Positions 15,196-23,399 of a DNA stretch of 32,820 bases are shown piece after piece (positions within the stretch are counted from its first letter, which is position 1; every line of letters starts with the position of its first letter). Position numbers and translations under genes: made by a program. The notes beneath the pieces are model-generated. The model did no database searches. It saw nothing but the letters and a program-made list of their open reading frames with translations, and was not told the DNA's origin. Source of the DNA: Microvirga brassicacearum (lineage in GTDB: Bacteria > Pseudomonadota > Alphaproteobacteria > Rhizobiales > Beijerinckiaceae); NCBI RefSeq assembly GCF_008757455.1, contig NZ_VCMV01000019.1:1-32820 (forward strand), given 5' to 3'.

Positions 15196-16752
15196 CTACA
15201 GCATGGCCTGCAACCGCCGCGCCATCTCGACGGCGGCGGCATAATCGGTCTTGCCTGAGCCGAGCACCGGAATGCTGGAGACCAGGATGGCTTTCGGCAC
15301 CCAGAGCTCTGGAAAGCCCTGCTCGCGGGCATGAGCCATCAGCGCATCGCGATCGGCGTCCGGCTTGTCTGTGATGAGCACGACCTGCTCGCCCTTGCGC
15401 GGGTCGGGCAGCGCCACCACCACGTGGTTGAACTCGGGCCAGAGCCCCTGAGCCACCGCCTCGATGGCCGCGAGCGAAATCATCTCGCCGGCGACTTTTG
15501 CAAAGCGTTTGGCCCGGCCGAGAATGCGCACCATGCCGTCATCGACGGAGACGATGTCGCCCATATCGTGCCAGCCGTCATCCGGCGGGGTGATGCCGCC
15601 CGGCGCGTCGGGATCGAGGTAGCCGCGCATGACGTTCGGGCCGCGCACGCTGAGGCGCCCGCCTTCCTGTATTCCCTCGACCGGTTCGAGCCGCCACTCC
15701 ATGCCGGGAAGGAAGGGCCCGACGGAGCCGTGCCGGTTGCGATCCGGCAGGCTGCAGGCCACCACGGGCGCGCATTCGGTCGCGCCATAGCCTTCCAGAA
15801 TGACGGTGCCGTGGCGCTCCCAGAGCTTGCGCGTGTCGTCCTTCACCCGCTCCGCCCCGGCAATGACATAGCGCACGGATGCCAGATCATCCGGATCGGC
15901 CGCGCGCGCATAGCCCTGCAGGAATGTGTCGGTGGCGAGCAGGATGGTGGATTTCGTGCCCGCGATGAGCTTCGGGATCTGCCGGTAATGCAGCGGGCTC
16001 GGATAGAGCACGACCTTGATGCCGTTGAGCAGCGAGGTCAGCAGGCCGGCGGTAAGCCCGAAGGAATGGAAGATCGGCAGCGGATTGAAGAATACGTCGC
16101 CGGGGGTCAGCACGTCGCCCGCATGGGCCTTCACCTGATAGGCATTCGCCACCAGGTTGGCGTTCGACAGAACGACGCCCTTCGGCTTTCCCTCGGAACC
16201 CGACGTGAACAGCACCACGGCCGGATCATCCGGCCTTACACCTGCCCGCTTGTGGACGGCGCGCGCGAACCAGCTTTCGACGAGGCCGCGCATCTTGTCG
16301 AGGCTGGTCATCGCTTTGCGCACGTCCTCGAGATAGACCACCTCGCGGCCCTCGGCGATGGCCGCCAGCACATCGTCGAGCTTGCCCTGATCGATGAAGC
16401 GGCGCGACGTCACGATGGTGTGGACCTGCGCGACGTCGCAGGCCGCCTTCAAATTCTTGGTGCCGGCGGTGAAGTTCAGAAGCGCCGGCACGCGGCCCAA
16501 GGCGTTGAGGCCGAACAGCGCGACGGCAAGCCCCTGCACGTTCGGCAGCAGCACGCCGACATTCTCCCGCGGCTGCGAAAGGGCGGCGAGCCTGCGCCCG
16601 AGCACCAGCGCCCCAAGCACGAGCCTGCCATAGGTGATGGGCTGGCGTTCCGGGTCCTCGAGCGCTGCCTTGTTGCGGCCGAATGTATCGCGGGCATCGA
16701 TGAGCGCACCAAAAAGACTCTTGCGCGTCCGTGCGACGTCGAATTCGCTCAA
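15196..16752 (-). CDS. AMP-forming acyl-CoA/acyl-ACP ligase
   Basis: This 518-residue ANL-superfamily ligase has the phosphate loop TSGSEGKPKG (183-192), the A5 motif GYGATE, the A7-type GWHDMGD and the C-terminal catalytic Lys region GSGKTDY. It activates a carboxylic acid as acyl-adenylate. The overall look is that of the ligase half of 2-acylglycerophosphoethanolamine acyltransferase/acyl-ACP synthetase (Aas), without its acyltransferase half. The start is TTG at 16752, with GGAGAG about six bases upstream, giving MSEFDVARTRKSLFG. A longer frame reaching ATG 16875 would overlap the xanthine phosphoribosyltransferase gene by 70 bases and has no conserved sequence. It is the third gene of a minus-strand run. 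Confidence 0.9.
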   Translation of the reverse strand: MSEFDVARTRKSLFGALIDARDTFGRNKAALEDPERQPITYGRLVLGALVLGRRLAALSQPRENVGVLLPNVQGLAVALFGLNALGRVPALLNFTAGTKNLKAACDVAQVHTIVTSRRFIDQGKLDDVLAAIAEGREVVYLEDVRKAMTSLDKMRGLVESWFARAVHKRAGVRPDDPAVVLFTSGSEGKPKGVVLSNANLVANAYQVKAHAGDVLTPGDVFFNPLPIFHSFGLTAGLLTSLLNGIKVVLYPSPLHYRQIPKLIAGTKSTILLATDTFLQGYARAADPDDLASVRYVIAGAERVKDDTRKLWERHGTVILEGYGATECAPVVACSLPDRNRHGSVGPFLPGMEWRLEPVEGIQEGGRLSVRGPNVMRGYLDPDAPGGITPPDDGWHDMGDIVSVDDGMVRILGRAKRFAKVAGEMISLAAIEAVAQGLWPEFNHVVVALPDPRKGEQVVLITDKPDADRDALMAHAREQGFPELWVPKAILVSSIPVLGSGKTDYAAAVEMARRLQAML

Positions 16753-16805
16753 AGCCCTCTCCCCCCGTTTGATGATCGCCGGCGTTGAATCGCCGGTTGG
16801 TCTTG

Positions 16806-17312
16806 TCAGCCGGCCGAGTTTTCGTTGATCGGCGCCTGATAGGTGAGACCCATATCCCAGGGGAAATAGATCCACGTATCCTGGCTGACCTCCGTCACGA
16901 ATGTGTCGATCACCGGACGTCCGGCGGGTTTGGCGTAGACGGCGGCGAAATGGGCGTTCGGCAGCATGTCGCGGACGATCCTGGCGGTCTTGCCGGTATC
17001 GGTCAGGTCATCGACCACCAGCACGCCCTTGCCGGTCCCGTCCCCGAGCGCCTTGATCGACGGGGAAATGTCCTTGAGGACCCGCAATTCGCCCTGAGTG
17101 ACGTAGTCGTGATAGCTCGCGACGCAGACGCTCTCGATCAACCGCACATCGAGTTCGCGCGCGACGATGGCGGCGGGCACGAGCCCTCCGCGCGTGATGC
17201 AGACGATGGCCTCGAACGGGCCTGCGGCGGCAAGGCGCCATGCGAGAGCGCGGGCATCCCGGTGAAACTGGTCCCAGGAAACGGGAAAGGCTTTGGGTGA
17301 GGAAGGCGACAT
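16806..17312 (-). CDS. gpt: Xanthine(-guanine) phosphoribosyltransferase
   Basis: The enzyme salvages xanthine and guanine to XMP and GMP with PRPP. The 168-residue protein has the PRPP-binding motif [14 protein letters not shown] (97-110) with the two acidic residues Asp101-Asp102. It also has ITRGGLVPA (39-47) near the N-terminus, and [12 protein letters not shown] close to the C-terminus, which holds the Trp-Asp type base-recognition region of Gpt proteins. Length and pattern fit Gpt better than hypoxanthine or adenine enzymes. It is 36 bases after the CinA-like gene and 53 before the acyl ligase, all on one strand. The ribosome site (AAGAG) is weak. Confidence 0.93.
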   Translation of the reverse strand: MSPSSPKAFPVSWDQFHRDARALAWRLAAAGPFEAIVCITRGGLVPAAIVARELDVRLIESVCVASYHDYVTQGELRVLKDISPSIKALGDGTGKGVLVVDDLTDTGKTARIVRDMLPNAHFAAVYAKPAGRPVIDTFVTEVSQDTWIYFPWDMGLTYQAPINENSAG

Positions 17313-17348
17313 CGGCTGACTCTTGGCTGTGCTGAAGGTTGAAAAAGT

Positions 17349-18095
17349 CTAGATCGGCGCGCCGTCGCCCTTCAGGCGACGGAGCAGATCGTGAACGGCC
17401 GATACGGCTTTCGCAACCGCCTCGGCATCCTTGCCACGCACGACGATCTGATTGCGAAATCCGGTTGCTGAAAACGACGGATAGGAGCCGATGGACACGA
17501 GCGGATGCGCCAGCGCGATCTCACTCAATCCCCCGGCGTAAATTCCCTCCGGCAGCCCCTCCGCCTCGATCGTCTCCGCGATCAGGCGCGCTCCAGTCTT
17601 CAGGGTCGGCGCTATTGTGTCGAGCATGGATTGCATGATCGCCGGGACACCCGCCATGACGAACACATTGTCGATCCGGAAACCGGGCGCTTTCGAGACC
17701 ACGTTCTCGATCAGGTCGGCGCCCGCCGGAATCCGGGCCATGCGCAGCCGCGCCTCGTTCAGATCGCCGGGCTGGTAGCGTTCCCGCAGCATGGCCACGG
17801 CGCGCGGATCGACATCGATCGCGACGCCGAAAGCCCGGGCGACCGAGTCCGCCGTGATGTCGTCATGGGTCGGACCAATGCCGCCGGTGGTGAACAGGTA
17901 GGTGTAGCGGGTGCGAAGGGCGTTGACCGCCGCGACGATCTCGGCCTCCACGTCGGGCACGATCCGCACTTCACAGAGGTCGACCCCGATGCCGGTCAGA
18001 TATTCGGCGATGTAGCCGATATTCCGATCCTTGGTCCGGCCGGTGAGAATCTCGTCGCCAATGATCAAGAGAGCGGCTGTGACGGGGGCAACCAT
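17349..18095 (-). CDS. Molybdopterin-binding (MoaB/CinA N-terminal type) protein
   Basis: This 248-residue protein has the molybdopterin-binding fold: GDEILTGRTKDRN (13-25) and TTGGIGPTHDDIT (about 69-81), both hallmarks of the MoaB/MogA/CinA N-terminal domain. A long C-terminal extension (about 170-248) is present, but the C-terminal NMN deamidase domain of full CinA (about 410 residues) is missing. Related CinA domains hydrolyse ADP-ribose-like compounds, so a role in nucleotide repair is as possible as one in cofactor synthesis. The ATG at 18095 is preceded by AAAGGAA. It appears to be the first gene of a run with gpt and the acyl ligase, and is divergent from rpe. Confidence 0.9.
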   Translation of the reverse strand: MVAPVTAALLIIGDEILTGRTKDRNIGYIAEYLTGIGVDLCEVRIVPDVEAEIVAAVNALRTRYTYLFTTGGIGPTHDDITADSVARAFGVAIDVDPRAVAMLRERYQPGDLNEARLRMARIPAGADLIENVVSKAPGFRIDNVFVMAGVPAIMQSMLDTIAPTLKTGARLIAETIEAEGLPEGIYAGGLSEIALAHPLVSIGSYPSFSATGFRNQIVVRGKDAEAVAKAVSAVHDLLRRLKGDGAPI

Positions 18096-18277
18096 GCAAA
18101 AGGGTTCCTTTTGAGGGCGTTTAGCCCCATCCGAGCATTTGCTCAAGCGCACCGATCCCGTCATGCCGGGGCGCGCGGCGCGAGAACTACATCCTGGCAC
18201 AGCAAATTGACGGGAACGGCGACCTGCGCAGCCCCTGAAATGTTGCGGCGTGACGGCGCCCGTGCTACCGGCGCGCC

Positions 18278-18949
18278 ATGACACGCCCCCTGCTCATCGC
18301 GCCGTCCATCCTGTCCGCCGATTTCGCCAGGCTTGGCGAGGAGGTCCGCGCCATCGACGCTGCCGGTGGCGACTGGATCCATATCGACGTGATGGACGGG
18401 CATTTCGTGCCCAATATCACCATGGGCCCGGACATCGTGAAGGCGATCCGCCCGCATTCGGCAAAGCCCTTCGACGTGCACCTGATGATCGCCCCGGTGG
18501 ACCCCTATCTCGAAGCCTTCGCCAAAGCCGGCGCCGACATCATCAGCATCCACGCGGAGGCCGGCCCGCATCTGCACCGCTCGCTCCAGAGCATCCGCAA
18601 ACTGGGGAAGAAAGCAGGCATCGTGCTGAATCCCGGCACGCACGAGACCGCCATCGAGCCGGTGCTCGACGATCTCGATCTGATCCTGCTGATGACGGTC
18701 AATCCGGGTTTCGGCGGCCAGGCCTTCATTCCGTCGGTCTGCGACAAACTGCGCCGGATCAAGGCCATGGTGGGCGACCGCGACATCGATATCGAGATCG
18801 ACGGCGGCGTGACCCCGGAGACCGCCCCGCTGGTGGCACAAGCCGGCGCCAACGTGCTGGTCGCGGGCTCCGCCGTGTTCCGGGGCGGACCGGCAGCCTA
18901 TGCGCAAAACATCGCCGCCATTCGGAACGCCGCCACAAACGCGCGTTGA
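18278..18949 (+). CDS. rpe: Ribulose-phosphate 3-epimerase
   Basis: The enzyme interconverts ribulose 5-phosphate and xylulose 5-phosphate in the pentose phosphate pathway. The 223-residue TIM barrel shows [10 protein letters not shown] at the start, the metal and catalytic segment [12 protein letters not shown] (His35, Asp37), VHLMI (His68), the signature [10 protein letters not shown] (141-150) and the second catalytic Asp in IDGGV (Asp175). All key residues are present. It is 59 bases upstream of purB on the same strand, and the two may be co-transcribed. No strong ribosome site is seen before ATG 18278. Confidence 0.97.
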   Translation: MTRPLLIAPSILSADFARLGEEVRAIDAAGGDWIHIDVMDGHFVPNITMGPDIVKAIRPHSAKPFDVHLMIAPVDPYLEAFAKAGADIISIHAEAGPHLHRSLQSIRKLGKKAGIVLNPGTHETAIEPVLDDLDLILLMTVNPGFGGQAFIPSVCDKLRRIKAMVGDRDIDIEIDGGVTPETAPLVAQAGANVLVAGSAVFRGGPAAYAQNIAAIRNAATNAR

Positions 18950-19008
18950 GATCATAGCCCCTTCATGCTACCGCGCGGGGCATATCCCTCGCGTGGAAGT
19001 GTGCTCTC

Positions 19009-20316
19009 ATGATCCCCCGTTACAGCCGCCCCGAAATGGTCGCCATCTGGTCCCCCGAGACCAAGTTCCGCATCTGGTTCGAGATCGAGGCGCATGCGAC
19101 CACCGCGCTCGCCGACCTGGGCGTGGTGCCGAAGGCCGCAGCCGAGCTGGTGTGGGAGAAGGGCTCGAAGGCCACCTTCGACGTTGACCGCATCGACGAT
19201 ATCGAGCGCGAGGTGAAGCACGATGTCATCGCGTTCCTGACGCACCTCTCCGAAATCGTCGGCCCCGAGGCGCGCTTCGTCCATCAGGGCATGACCTCGT
19301 CGGATGTGCTCGATACCTGCTTCAACGTGCAGCTGAAGCGCGCCACCGATCTTTTGCTCGACGATGTCGATGGGCTTCTCGCCGCCATCAAACGCCGTGC
19401 TTTCGAGCACAAGATGACCCCCACCATCGGCCGCTCGCACGGCATCCATGCGGAGCCGACCACGTTCGGCATCAAGCTCGCGCTGGCCTATGCGGAATTC
19501 GAGCGCTGCAAGCTGCGCCTGATCGAGGCCCAGCGTGAGATTGCCACCTGCGCCATCTCGGGCGCGGTCGGCACCTTCGCCAATATCGATCCGAGCATCG
19601 AGGAATACGTCGCCGAGCAGATGGGCCTCTCGGTCGAGCCGGTTTCGACGCAAGTCATCCCGCGCGACCGCCATGCCATGTATTTCGCCACCCTGGGCGT
19701 GGTCGCCTCCTCCATCGAGCGCCTGGCGACCGAGATTCGCCACCTCCAGCGCAGCGAGGTTCTGGAGGCCGAGGAGTTCTTCTCCGCCGGCCAGAAGGGC
19801 TCGTCGGCGATGCCCCACAAACGCAACCCTGTGCTGACGGAAAACCTGACCGGCCTTGCGCGCATGGTTCGCGCCTACGCGATGCCCGCCATGGAAAACG
19901 TCGCCCTGTGGCACGAGCGGGATATTTCGCATTCGTCGGTCGAGCGCATGATCGGCCCCGACGCCACCGTGACCCTCGATTTCGCACTTGCCCGCCTGAC
20001 GAACGTCATCGACAAGCTCGTGGTCTATCCCGAGAACATGCAGAAGAATCTCGACCGCCTCGGCGGCCTGGTGCATTCCCAGCGTGTTTTGCTGGCCCTG
20101 ACGCAGAAGGGCGCGTCGCGGGAGGATGCCTACCGGCTCGTCCAGCGCAACGCCATGCCGGTCTGGCGTGGCGAGGGTGATTTCCTGACCCTTCTGAAGG
20201 CCGATCCCGACGTGACGAAGTACCTGCCGGCCGCCGAAATCGAGGCCTGCTTCGATCTCGGCTATCATTTCAAGCATGTGGACACGATCTTCCGACGGGT
20301 CTTCGGCGCCGCCTGA
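19009..20316 (+). CDS. purB: Adenylosuccinate lyase
   Basis: The enzyme acts twice in purine synthesis, cleaving SAICAR and adenylosuccinate to release fumarate. The 435-residue protein has the superfamily signature GSSAMPHKRNP (264-274) with the catalytic Ser265. His144 in GRSHGIHAEPTTFG is the likely general acid, and FVHQGMTSSDVLDT supplies substrate contacts. The length fits the shorter bacterial PurB group (about 430 aa). The N-terminus MIPRYSRPEM fits family starts. It lies downstream of rpe. Confidence 0.98.
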   Translation: MIPRYSRPEMVAIWSPETKFRIWFEIEAHATTALADLGVVPKAAAELVWEKGSKATFDVDRIDDIEREVKHDVIAFLTHLSEIVGPEARFVHQGMTSSDVLDTCFNVQLKRATDLLLDDVDGLLAAIKRRAFEHKMTPTIGRSHGIHAEPTTFGIKLALAYAEFERCKLRLIEAQREIATCAISGAVGTFANIDPSIEEYVAEQMGLSVEPVSTQVIPRDRHAMYFATLGVVASSIERLATEIRHLQRSEVLEAEEFFSAGQKGSSAMPHKRNPVLTENLTGLARMVRAYAMPAMENVALWHERDISHSSVERMIGPDATVTLDFALARLTNVIDKLVVYPENMQKNLDRLGGLVHSQRVLLALTQKGASREDAYRLVQRNAMPVWRGEGDFLTLLKADPDVTKYLPAAEIEACFDLGYHFKHVDTIFRRVFGAA

Positions 20317-20393
20317 GCCGGTCGGGGGCTGGAAAAGTTCTCAAAAAGCGTGACAATCAACCCTGGTAGGAGATCAGCGGTCCGGGGATTGTC

Positions 20394-21644
20394 ATGCTGT
20401 CGGAAAGAATTCTCACTACGGCCTTTACCCGCGCTGTCCGAAGCGGGACCCTGAAAATGATCACCGCCGGTGGACAGGAATTCACCTTCGGCGATGGTAG
20501 CGAACCCCGGGTGACAATCCGGTTCACGGATGCGGCGGCGCAACTCGCGCTTTGCCTGCACCCGGAATTGAAGCTCGGCGAATTGTTCGTCGATGGCCGG
20601 CTCGTCATCGAGACGGGCACGATCTACGAACTGCTCCAGCTCATCCTGCGGGACACGCACGGGGATCTCGGCCGGTTGCCGCTTCGGCGGCTGCGCAAGA
20701 TCCGCACGCTCATGCAGCGGCGGAGCGAGAATGACGCGGCCCGCTCCCGTCGGAACGTCGCCCATCACTACGATCTCGACGGGCGCCTCTATTCCCTGTT
20801 TCTCGACAGCGACCGGCAATATTCCTGCGCCTATTTCGACCATCCGGATGCGTCCCTCGAAGACGCGCAAATGGCGAAGAAACGGCATATCGCCGCCAAG
20901 CTGCTGCTCGAACCCGGTCAACGGGTGCTCGATATCGGCTCCGGCTGGGGCGGGCTCGGTCTCTATCTCGGCCTGACCGCGGGCGCCGGCTATGTCCGGG
21001 GAGTCACCCTGTCGGAAGAGCAGCTCGAGATGTCGCGCAAGCGCGCCGCAACGGCCGGCGTGCCGGAGCGGGTGCGGTTCGAACTCGAGGATTATCGCGC
21101 GACGACCGGGACCTTCGACCGGATCGTCTCGGTCGGCATGTTCGAGCATGTGGGGCCATCATCCTACGACACCTATTTTTCGGCCTGCCACCGGCTTCTT
21201 GAAGACGACGGCGTCATGCTGCTGCACACGATCGGCCGCACGGGCACGCCCTATCCCACCAACGCATGGATCGAGCGCTACATCTTCCCCGGCGGCCATC
21301 TGCCGATCCTCTCCGAGATCATGCCGGCAATCGAGCGGTCGGGGCTGATCGTGACCGACGTGGAGATCCTGCGCCTGCACTACGCGCTGACTCTCGAGAA
21401 GTGGCGCGAGCGCTTCATGGCGAACCGGGACGAGGTCATGCGCCTCTATGACGAACGGTTCTGCCGGATGTGGGAATGCTACCTCGCCATGTCGGAATCG
21501 GCATTCCGGTTCCAGGACGCGGTGGTGTTCCAGATCCAGCTTGCCAAGCGCAACGACAGCGTTCCGCTGACCCGGGATTACATCGCCGAGCGCGAAGCGG
21601 CGCTGAAACACGCGGAGAATACCGGATTGAAGCGCACCGCCTGA
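20394..21644 (+). CDS. Cyclopropane-fatty-acyl-phospholipid synthase family protein
   Basis: This 416-residue protein resembles CFA synthase, which methylenates double bonds of membrane phospholipid acyl chains with SAM. An N-terminal lipid-binding region (about 1-110) is followed by YDLDGRLYSLFLD and the SAM motif VLDIGSGWGG (178-187). GVTLSEEQ and SVGMFEHVG follow, both typical of CFA synthases. ERFCRMWECYLAMSE near the C-terminus contains the Cys region corresponding to the active-site cysteine in E. coli. Related SAM enzymes could act on other lipids, so the exact product is not proven. The ATG at 20394 lies 77 bases after purB. Confidence 0.92.
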   Translation: MLSERILTTAFTRAVRSGTLKMITAGGQEFTFGDGSEPRVTIRFTDAAAQLALCLHPELKLGELFVDGRLVIETGTIYELLQLILRDTHGDLGRLPLRRLRKIRTLMQRRSENDAARSRRNVAHHYDLDGRLYSLFLDSDRQYSCAYFDHPDASLEDAQMAKKRHIAAKLLLEPGQRVLDIGSGWGGLGLYLGLTAGAGYVRGVTLSEEQLEMSRKRAATAGVPERVRFELEDYRATTGTFDRIVSVGMFEHVGPSSYDTYFSACHRLLEDDGVMLLHTIGRTGTPYPTNAWIERYIFPGGHLPILSEIMPAIERSGLIVTDVEILRLHYALTLEKWRERFMANRDEVMRLYDERFCRMWECYLAMSESAFRFQDAVVFQIQLAKRNDSVPLTRDYIAEREAALKHAENTGLKRTA

Positions 21645-21691
21645 TCCGCCCCATCTTGAACGGAAGGCCACGGACGGATACCTCCCGCATC

Positions 21692-22246
21692 ATGAAAACC
21701 TCCGATTGCGACATCCTCATCGTCCCCGGCCATGACAATTCGGGCGAAGACCATTGGCAGAGCCGATGGGAGCGCCAGCTTTCGACCGCGCAGCGGATCG
21801 TCCAGGAAAACTGGGACGCACCCGACAAGGACGCGTGGGTCGCCCGTATCGTGCGCGATGTGGCTCAGGCGCAAAAACCGGTCGTGCTCGTCGGCCACAG
21901 CCTCGGTGTCGTCGCAATCGCCTATGCGGCGCCTCTCCTGCCGAACGGCAAGGTGCGGGGTGCCTTTCTGGTCAGCCTGCCGGATGTGGAGCGTGCCGAT
22001 ACGATCCCGGCCATCGACCGCGCCTTCGCGCCGATCCCGCGCGAGCCGCTGCCGTTCCCCTCCGTGCTGGTTGCCAGCCGCACCGACCCGCATTGCGACT
22101 ACGCGAAAGCCGAGGATATCTCCTATGCGTGGGGCTCGGCGATCGTCGATGCGGGCGATGCCGGCCATCTCAACACGCAGAGCGGCCACGGCCCTTGGCC
22201 GGAAGGCCTGATGCGCTTCGCGGGGTTTCTGAAACAGCTCTCCTGA
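21692..22246 (+). CDS. RBBP9/YdeN family alpha/beta hydrolase
   Basis: This compact serine hydrolase of 184 residues begins ILIVPGHDNSGEDHWQSRWE, the N-terminal signature of the RBBP9/YdeN family. It has the nucleophile elbow VGHSLG (Ser70), Asp132 in ASRTDPHC and His159 in DAGHLNTQSGHGPWPEG. All three triad residues are in place. Bacterial members have no well-defined substrate. It is cytoplasmic, with no signal peptide. The ATG at 21692 starts the conserved sequence; the frame is open upstream into the CFA-synthase gene but without family match. The 47-base spacing suggests co-transcription with that gene. Confidence 0.9.
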   Translation: MKTSDCDILIVPGHDNSGEDHWQSRWERQLSTAQRIVQENWDAPDKDAWVARIVRDVAQAQKPVVLVGHSLGVVAIAYAAPLLPNGKVRGAFLVSLPDVERADTIPAIDRAFAPIPREPLPFPSVLVASRTDPHCDYAKAEDISYAWGSAIVDAGDAGHLNTQSGHGPWPEGLMRFAGFLKQLS

Positions 22247-22359
22247 ACCGCAACATGGACAAAAATTCATCCTCTGGTCACCCGCGAGAGAGCAGATTGG
22301 CCGCACCTTATCGATGTGACCGTCTCGTCGATCCGGCGGGATTTCAGGAGGAGTATCGC

Positions 22360-22902
22360 ATGAAGACTTTCGCTCTCATTTCAGCCGCTTCGGCTCTCAT
22401 CATCGCCGGCACCGTGGCGTATGCGCAGCCGGCTCCTCCGCCTGCGGCAGGCCCCGGTCCGAGAGATCGCGCGCCGATGACCCGCGCCGATCTGGACTCG
22501 CTCACCGATGCGCGCATCGCCGCCATCCAGGCCGGGCTCAAGCTCACGCCCGCGCAGCAGGCGCTCTGGGCGCCGGTGGAACAGGCGCTTCGCGCCAGCG
22601 CCGCCAGCCGCGCCGAGCTGATGGAGAAACGCCGCGAGCGCGATCCTTCAGCCGCCCGCCCCGATTTCATGCAGCGGCTCGAGCAGCGCTCGGAATGGGC
22701 ATCGAAGAACGCCGCCAGCGCAACCGGCCTCGCAACCGCCATGAAGCCGTTCTGGGCGTCCCTCGACGATCGCCAGAAGCGCCTGCTGCCGATCCTCATG
22801 CGTCCGGCATCCGGAATGCGGGGGCATCACGCCCGCAGCCGCGGCGATCGCCAGCATGGCATGAAGCAGGGCCAGCGCGCACCGGCGCCGCAAGCGCAGT
22901 AA
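22360..22902 (+). CDS. Periplasmic Spy/LTXXQ-motif protein
   Basis: This 180-residue protein has a signal peptide (to about VAYA, residues 19-22) and a Pro/Ala-rich linker. A helical domain follows with the LTXXQ motif LTPAQ (62-66) and a degenerate repeat LDDRQ (135-139). The family (PF07813) includes the chaperone Spy and the stress sensor CpxP; Rhizobiales versions are usually uncharacterised. The last 30 residues are rich in His, Arg and Met (MRGHHARSRGDRQHGMKQ), which could bind metal, but that is speculation. The ATG at 22360 follows AGGAGGAG. A strong terminator follows 20 bases after the stop. Confidence 0.88.
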   Translation: MKTFALISAASALIIAGTVAYAQPAPPPAAGPGPRDRAPMTRADLDSLTDARIAAIQAGLKLTPAQQALWAPVEQALRASAASRAELMEKRRERDPSAARPDFMQRLEQRSEWASKNAASATGLATAMKPFWASLDDRQKRLLPILMRPASGMRGHHARSRGDRQHGMKQGQRAPAPQAQ

Positions 22903-22921
22903 AGGGCTGAAATTTCAACGG

Positions 22922-22952
22922 AAAAAGCCGCCCTCACCGGGCGGTTTTTTTT
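22922..22952. terminator. Bidirectional terminator 1, after the LTXXQ gene
   Basis: CCGCCC (22928-22933) pairs with GGGCGG (22939-22944), with five A before and eight T after. It works in the plus direction for the LTXXQ gene, whose stop is 19 bases upstream, and could also work in the minus direction. Confidence 0.85.
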
Positions 22953-22986
22953 GTAGCCATCCGCCACCGTGTGAGCGGTTGGCGCA

Positions 22987-23090
22987 TCCCCCCTTGTGAG
23001 GAGGGCCGGGGTGGGGGTGTTGGCGCGACGCCGATAATGGGTGGCGCCGACACCCCCTCCTCCAACTCCTCCCCACAAGGGGGAGGAGAG
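22987..23090. repeat. ~105-bp CCCTCC-type palindromic element, copy A
   Basis: The left arm TCCCCCCTTGTGAGGAGGG and the right arm CTCCCCACAAGGGGGAGGAG are inverted relatives. The centre (GGGGTGGGGGTGTTGGCG then CGCCGACACCCCC) is itself an inverted repeat. The left arm is less perfect than in copy B. Confidence 0.7.
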
Positions 23091-23130
23091 ACCCTTGAGC
23101 CCGCCCCAAGCAGCAATGAGATCCAGAACG

Positions 23131-23160
23131 AAAAAGCCGCCCGATGAGGCGGCCTTTTTT
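23131..23160. terminator. Bidirectional terminator 2
   Basis: GCCGCC (23136-23141) pairs with GGCGGC (23148-23153), preceded by five A and followed by CTTTTTT. It is the middle of three similar hairpins and has no gene of its own next to it. Confidence 0.75.
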
Positions 23161-23203
23161 GTGTCCCGATTGCATCTCCGCCATCGTGCGAGCGCTTGGC
23201 GGT

Positions 23204-23311
23204 CTCCCTCCCCCTTGTGGGGAGGGTCGGGGTGGGGGTGTTGGCGCCACGCCGATCAAGTCCGGTGCTGACACCCTCTCCTCCAACTCCTCCCCACAAG
23301 GGGGAGGAGGG
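23204..23311. repeat. ~105-bp CCCTCC-type palindromic element, copy B
   Basis: TCCCTCCCCCTTGTGGGGAGG at the left is matched by CCTCCCCACAAGGGGGAGGA at the right, with the same GGGGTGGGGGTGTTGGCG centre-left block as copy A. I recall this type as dispersed in intergenic regions of Rhizobiales. Confidence 0.7.
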
Positions 23312-23349
23312 ACCCTCGAGGCATCCATTTTGCGACGAGATCCAAAACG

Positions 23350-23377
23350 AAAAAGGCCGCCCGTGAGGCGGCCTTTT
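23350..23377 (-). terminator. Intrinsic terminator of rpsD (terminator 3)
   Basis: On the minus strand GGCCGCC and GGCGGCC (plus-strand 23355-23361 and 23367-23373) form a 7-bp stem with a 5-base loop, and five T follow (A at 23350-23354). It lies about 27 bases beyond the rpsD stop. Four T on the plus side make it weakly bidirectional. Confidence 0.85.
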
Positions 23378-23399
23378 CCCTGTCTGCAATTCGCGGCGA

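Larger units (their letters stand above)
22921..23377. repeat. Tandem array: three terminators alternating with two palindromes
   Basis: The 497-base gap between the LTXXQ gene and rpsD is filled by direct repeats of about 209-219 bases. Unit 1 runs 22921-23129, unit 2 23130-23348, and a partial unit 3 23349-23377 holds only the terminator. Each full unit has a GC hairpin flanked by A- and T-runs, a spacer with a shared TCCGCCA-GAGCG-TTGGCG pattern, and a ~105-bp palindromic element. The units have clearly diverged. The repeats point to stepwise duplication of the terminator together with the palindrome. Confidence 0.8.

Noticed and set aside
15331..16788. 485-codon frame opposite the acyl ligase gene
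   Set aside because: High-GC antisense shadow; the ligase motifs on the minus strand are complete, and the shadow peptide is His/Arg/Gly-rich without domains.
18952..20277. 441-codon frame opposite purB
   Set aside because: It mirrors purB codon structure; purB is certain from its signature, and the antisense product matches nothing I know.
22915..23389. Several overlapping frames over the terminator-palindrome array
   Set aside because: They are translations of repeats and hairpins, with internal copies of the same peptide, and no ribosome site.
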